Origin: Nitrospirota bacterium
Lineage (GTDB): Bacteria > Nitrospirota > Nitrospiria > Nitrospirales > Nitrospiraceae
NCBI GenBank assembly: GCA_016207025.1
Contig: JACQQM010000159.1
Span: 1 to 41,340 of the forward strand
Reading direction: 5' to 3'
Length of the DNA stretch: 41,340 bases
Shown one piece after another: positions 38,648-41,340 of the stretch. The notes under the pieces were generated by a model. That model was given only the letters and a program-made list of their open reading frames with translations. It made no database searches and was not told where the DNA came from. The number at the start of each line of letters is the position of its first letter. Positions within the stretch are counted from its first letter, which is position 1. Both the position numbers and the translations under genes were made by a program.

Positions 38648-39523
38648 CTACCGCTGGGCGAACTCTGGCCGTATGCCGAGCTGGGTAACTCTGAAACCTC
38701 CCGTGGTCAAGGAATCAGCCAGCGATTCCATGGTCTCAGCCAAGTTGATCTGGAGTTGAGACTCCTTCTTGCCACGGACGGCCTCCGGTAATTGTTTGAG
38801 TGCGCCCCATACATAGACGGCCTCCCCCGTCGCTTGCCAGATCGGATACCCCTGGATGGTCTCGAAGGCTCTCGCCTCGACGCGAACCGGACGAAATGCC
38901 ACGCCAAAGAGATAGCCCCCGCCAAACCACACGGGGGTGCTGGTCAGGAGTTCGAATCCTACATTGCCCAGGATGATGGCCGGATTCCACGCAGTCGCGA
39001 CCCCAAGGGCGGCTGTCTCCCATGACATGTCGGTAAACATCCCTGCGGCCAACCATTGCCAACGAATTTTGCCGTAATCCAAGATGCTGCCGGCCACCAC
39101 GAGGTCAGCACCTAGGCGACGACGGAACTCAGCTAGCTGCTCCGGAGTCGGTAGCTTTCCAGGCTTCACCTGTAATTCTTCGGCCAAGGCGTCGGTCTGC
39201 TCAAGCGGCACAACCCGATACCCCTGACCGGTCGCAAGTCTGCTCAGAAAGAGCCAGCGGGCTTCGTCCCGAATCTCCTGCAGAGCTTGGGCCAGCCGCT
39301 TTGATTCATCCTCTGGCGATAGGGTCTCTTTGACCGTCTTCACAGAGGACAGCTTTGTGATCTCCACCTCGATCCCAAAAGGCAAAATCGCCACATACGG
39401 TCGGTCAGCCAATTCCACCTCGGATTGAGGTGCAGGGTCAAACGAGGCGCACCCTGCAAAAGTCGCGAGGCCTAGATAAAACCCAAACGGAACTATACGA
39501 AAGCAGGAAGTCAGGTAACCCAT
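38648..39523 (-). CDS. Hypothetical lipoprotein (291 aa)
   Basis: A predicted outer-membrane lipoprotein with lipobox TFAGC (C25). GGGAGG lies 6 bases before the ATG at 39523, so this start is preferred to 39553. The mature protein has an early ADRPYVAILPFGIEVEITKL strand pattern and a central FRRRLGADLVVAGSILDYGK motif. This resembles lipoproteins of the CsgG/LpoB-like fold (YVAVLPF and GAD-VV-GSI are typical). A hydrophobic segment (ALGVATAWNPAIILGNVGFELL) near residue 190 is unusual for a soluble domain. No partner genes identify its role. Confidence 0.75.
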   Translation of the reverse strand: MGYLTSCFRIVPFGFYLGLATFAGCASFDPAPQSEVELADRPYVAILPFGIEVEITKLSSVKTVKETLSPEDESKRLAQALQEIRDEARWLFLSRLATGQGYRVVPLEQTDALAEELQVKPGKLPTPEQLAEFRRRLGADLVVAGSILDYGKIRWQWLAAGMFTDMSWETAALGVATAWNPAIILGNVGFELLTSTPVWFGGGYLFGVAFRPVRVEARAFETIQGYPIWQATGEAVYVWGALKQLPEAVRGKKESQLQINLAETMESLADSLTTGGFRVTQLGIRPEFAQR

Positions 39524-39571
39524 TTCAGCCTCCCGTAAACCGATGGCGAGCAACCTGAGAAATCGAATGGA

Positions 39572-39594
39572 GCTGACCTCTCGAAAAGGTCAGC
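39572..39594. promoter_or_regulatory. Hairpin in the leader of the lipoprotein gene
   Basis: Perfect 7-bp arms GCTGACC (39572-39578) and GGTCAGC (39588-39594) with a 9-nt loop, lying between the 39630 gene's stop and the lipoprotein's start on the minus strand. No U-tract follows, so it may be an attenuator-like or operator site. Confidence 0.35.
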
Positions 39595-39629
39595 GCGTCC
39601 GTAGTTTCAGGAACTCGATGGGAGGCAGA

Positions 39630-39971
39630 TCAAATGCGATAGATCGATAGGCGTTGGTGGAGACGCAGGGACGGGAGAATACGGCCCGTGAGGTGGTCAA
39701 TCTGATGCAGGGTGCCGGCCAAGAAAAGGATTGAGGGTACAATCAGCTCTGTGGCCACAGAAAGGAAGGAGGTGACGTCGAGGTTCGGGGCGGCCGGCCG
39801 AAGTCCAAAAGCAAGCTGTAACAGAGCTTCCTCGTCCAGGTCCTGTAGATCATCCTCGCTAGCCTCTGGCACGTAGTGCAACTGCTCGGCGAGTTCCAGG
39901 CCGCCGAAGAAAAGCCACAGAGAGAGAAGACACCAAATGGTGAGGAGGAAGACCGGTCTTCGACGGTTCAT
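39630..39971 (-). CDS. Small membrane protein (113 aa), hypothetical
   Basis: A 113-residue protein with a basic start (MNRRRPVF), a first span (LLTIWCLLSLWLFFGGLELA), an acidic loop (ASEDDLQDLDEEALLQL) and a second hydrophobic stretch (VATELIVPSILFLAGTL). No family is recognised. AGGG lies about 8 bases before the ATG at 39971; ATG at 39977 and 40013 are in-frame alternatives with poorer spacing. It is upstream of the lipoprotein on the same strand and may be cotranscribed. Confidence 0.55.
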   Translation of the reverse strand: MNRRRPVFLLTIWCLLSLWLFFGGLELAEQLHYVPEASEDDLQDLDEEALLQLAFGLRPAAPNLDVTSFLSVATELIVPSILFLAGTLHQIDHLTGRILPSLRLHQRLSIYRI

Positions 39972-40174
39972 TAGCATATCCCTAAATTTAATCGCAGCCC
40001 AGGGGTTAGTCAAACCTATTGTGCTATGAGGCTTTCTCCGTCAAGCCGATGCAGGCCCAAAATCAACTGATAGTGGAACCACCGAAGCGGGGCACCCTAA
40101 CCTTGCTCACCGGAGTGAGGAAGCTGCCGGTGTCATAAAATTCTCAGCCTTCAGGTACAGTTTATCTTTTGTGA

Positions 40175-40735
40175 TTAGCCCACCGACGTGCCGCAGTGAC
40201 CGCAAAACTTCATGCCACTTGCGACCGGTCTGCGACACTTCGGACAGGCGAACAAGGACTGTGGATCAGCGGATTGTCCCACTCGCCCTAGAGCCTCCAA
40301 AGACTCCATCAGTGTGGCTGACTTCAGGAACCACGCCAGGGTCAGCCACAGAGCTGCGCTGACGATCCCGATCACGAAGATCCAGTTGTAGATCGTCTTG
40401 CCGGTCTTGTCGAGAAACGGACCGTCCAGCAGTAAGAGCACCTTGTACCCGGCCGAGACCACAATCAAGGTGGTCAGCGGCATAATGACATGTCGCAGAA
40501 ATGAGAGTCCCCTCCCGTCCTCCGGTAGCTGCATGGCCGCCCGGCGACCCAGCAGCCAGAGCAACAGGAGGGCACCGCCATACCCCATGAATTGCACCAC
40601 ACGGGAGGCACTCAGCTTTGTATCGCCCAGGGCAGTTTCTTTAAACAGTGGGAGGTTTCCTAGAATGGCTCCGAGCAGCAGAGCCAAGAGGATGGCGACC
40701 CCATACTGCCCAACCCAACCCCAGGTTCTCGCCAT
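40175..40735 (-). CDS. Membrane protein with C-terminal zinc ribbon
   Basis: A 186-residue protein with about four membrane spans (for example YGVAILLALLLGAILG, GGALLLLWLLGRRAA, LTTLIVVSAGYKVLLLL, WIFVIGIVSAALWLTLAWFL) and a C-terminal zinc ribbon CPKCRRPVASGMKFCGHCG with four cysteines. Proteins of this layout are common but uncharacterised. ATG at 40735 follows GAGGAA 6 bases upstream; the frame to 40780 is not needed. No operon partner is certain, since the gap to the next minus-strand gene is about 200 bases. Confidence 0.78.
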   Translation of the reverse strand: MARTWGWVGQYGVAILLALLLGAILGNLPLFKETALGDTKLSASRVVQFMGYGGALLLLWLLGRRAAMQLPEDGRGLSFLRHVIMPLTTLIVVSAGYKVLLLLDGPFLDKTGKTIYNWIFVIGIVSAALWLTLAWFLKSATLMESLEALGRVGQSADPQSLFACPKCRRPVASGMKFCGHCGTSVG

Positions 40736-40974
40736 GTAATTTCCTCGTAAGGTGATCTGACTTGTACGAGTCCCAATCACTTTGCCGAGTGTACAGTCAC
40801 TTCTTGGTTTGTCAAGGATTCATTGTTCTCTGTAGTGTCCGAATTCATTTGTTTTTGGCCCTCCGGAAGGATACGCCAAGCCACTTAAAAAATCGATGCC
40901 GGTTCTTTGACTCCTGACCGCCAGATCTTGAAGCATGTAGGGGCGTAACAGAGGGCCGTCGGGGCGGTGGTGAG

Positions 40975-41006
40975 AGCGACATCGCGGGCGCGCCGTGCTG
41001 ATGTGC
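40975..41006 (+). repeat. Dispersed repeat R4, copy 2
   Basis: Matches 891-922 at 27 of 32 positions and runs directly into the R2 hairpin. Confidence 0.7.
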
Positions 41007-41011
41007 CGGGT

Positions 41012-41039
41012 ACCCGTTGCTCTCCAAGATGCAACGGGT
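41012..41039. repeat. R2 hairpin, copy 4
   Basis: Perfect arms ACCCGTTGC (41012-41020) and GCAACGGGT (41031-41039) with a 10-nt loop starting TCT, followed by GATGA as in the 2986-3013 copy. Confidence 0.75.
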
Positions 41040-41080
41040 GATGAAGACCGAGCAGGCCCGACCAATAATATCTCCCACTA

Positions 41081-41120
41081 GGGTGTACCAGGACTCTAGG
41101 CGAACTTCACCGAAGGAGCG
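41081..41120 (+). repeat. Dispersed repeat R3, copy C (one end)
   Basis: GGGTGTACCAGGACTC (41081-41096) followed by AGGCGAACTTCACCGAAGG. It matches the inverted right end of the full element at 37253-37430. The other end is not visible. Confidence 0.65.
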
Positions 41121-41340
41121 CGCTCCGGAGGTGCGGGAGCGGCGAGCCCAGGGCAACGAACAAATTTTGATCACATCTGCTCGCAAACTGTACGCAAACC
41201 CCTTCACTTTCCGCTCCTTCTCAAGCTACCCGTTGCTGTGTTTATCCTGGCTGAACCCCGTCCTTGCACCTAAGCCCTTGTTGAATCGTGCATCTGCGCT
41301 GGAAGGGCTATTAGGCACCGCTTTTGCTCCTCCTCATGAG

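Larger units (their letters stand above)
40736..41340. other. Gene-free repeat cluster at the window end
   Basis: About 600 bases with no credible gene. It holds R4 copy 2 (40975-41006), an R2 hairpin (41012-41039), an R3 fragment (41081-41120) and a lone R2 half (41228-41236). TTGTCAAGGATTCATTG (40808 onward) is AT-rich. The window ends in this stretch, so a truncated gene beyond 41340 cannot be excluded. Confidence 0.65.

Noticed and set aside
40845-41207. Minus-strand 120-aa frame near the window end
   Set aside because: It runs through repeats R2, R3 and R4, has no protein-like pattern and no ribosome binding site.

Overview
The window is a GC-rich bacterial chromosome segment. Gene content and layout suggest a Nitrospira-like member of the Nitrospirota: a Gram-negative Tol-Pal envelope system, abundant c-type cytochromes, and a Tat/molybdenum-cofactor/Fe-S cluster of the kind needed to mature a periplasmic molybdoenzyme such as nitrite oxidoreductase. 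The phylum is an inference from protein style and context; no 16S rRNA or nitrite oxidoreductase gene lies in the window.

Layout. 1-1090: a small membrane ORF, a retropepsin-like protease and a repeat-rich spacer. 1091-5045 (minus): trpS, an M50 site-2-type protease and a TPR/periplasmic-binding lipoprotein-activator-like protein. 5250-6260: xerD behind a divergent promoter. 6314-13170: tRNA-Val and tRNA-Asp followed by tolQ-tolR-tolA-tolB-pal and two tandem CpoB/YbgF paralogues. 13288-20808: mutL, miaA, an MTA phosphorylase, a PfkB kinase, a TPR lipoprotein, a RodZ-like protein and a purine nucleoside phosphorylase. 20805-21476: a well-defined single-gene cytochrome c unit (promoter, possible operator, gene, terminator). 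21509-28735: a caspase-fold lipoprotein lacking its catalytic pair, then a surface-glycan-like group (carbamoyltransferase, multi-membrane-span protein, GT2 glycosyltransferase) and a lipoprotein. 28844-37252: degP/htrA, tatC, moaB, mrp, moeA, mobB, a hexaheme NapC/NirT-like cytochrome and a two-gene ABC transporter, all on the plus strand. 37253-41340: repeat-rich accessory DNA with a toxin-antitoxin-like pair whose toxin frame is broken by an in-frame TAA, a lipoprotein and two small membrane proteins.

The most unusual feature is in the spacers. Seven intergenic gaps, plus one short remnant, are built from degenerate 7-nt (once 8-nt) words. In six of them the words are repeated in a left arm and again, reverse-complemented, in a right arm. 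Each locus uses a different word, so the elements share architecture rather than sequence. They start at, or within about a dozen bases after, a stop codon and often run into the next start codon. Four occupy successive spacers of the degP-tatC-moaB-mrp-moeA run.

A second, conventional class of dispersed repeats is also present. It includes about 176-bp units with inverted ends that abut stop codons, and short hairpins whose arms differ between copies by compensatory changes.
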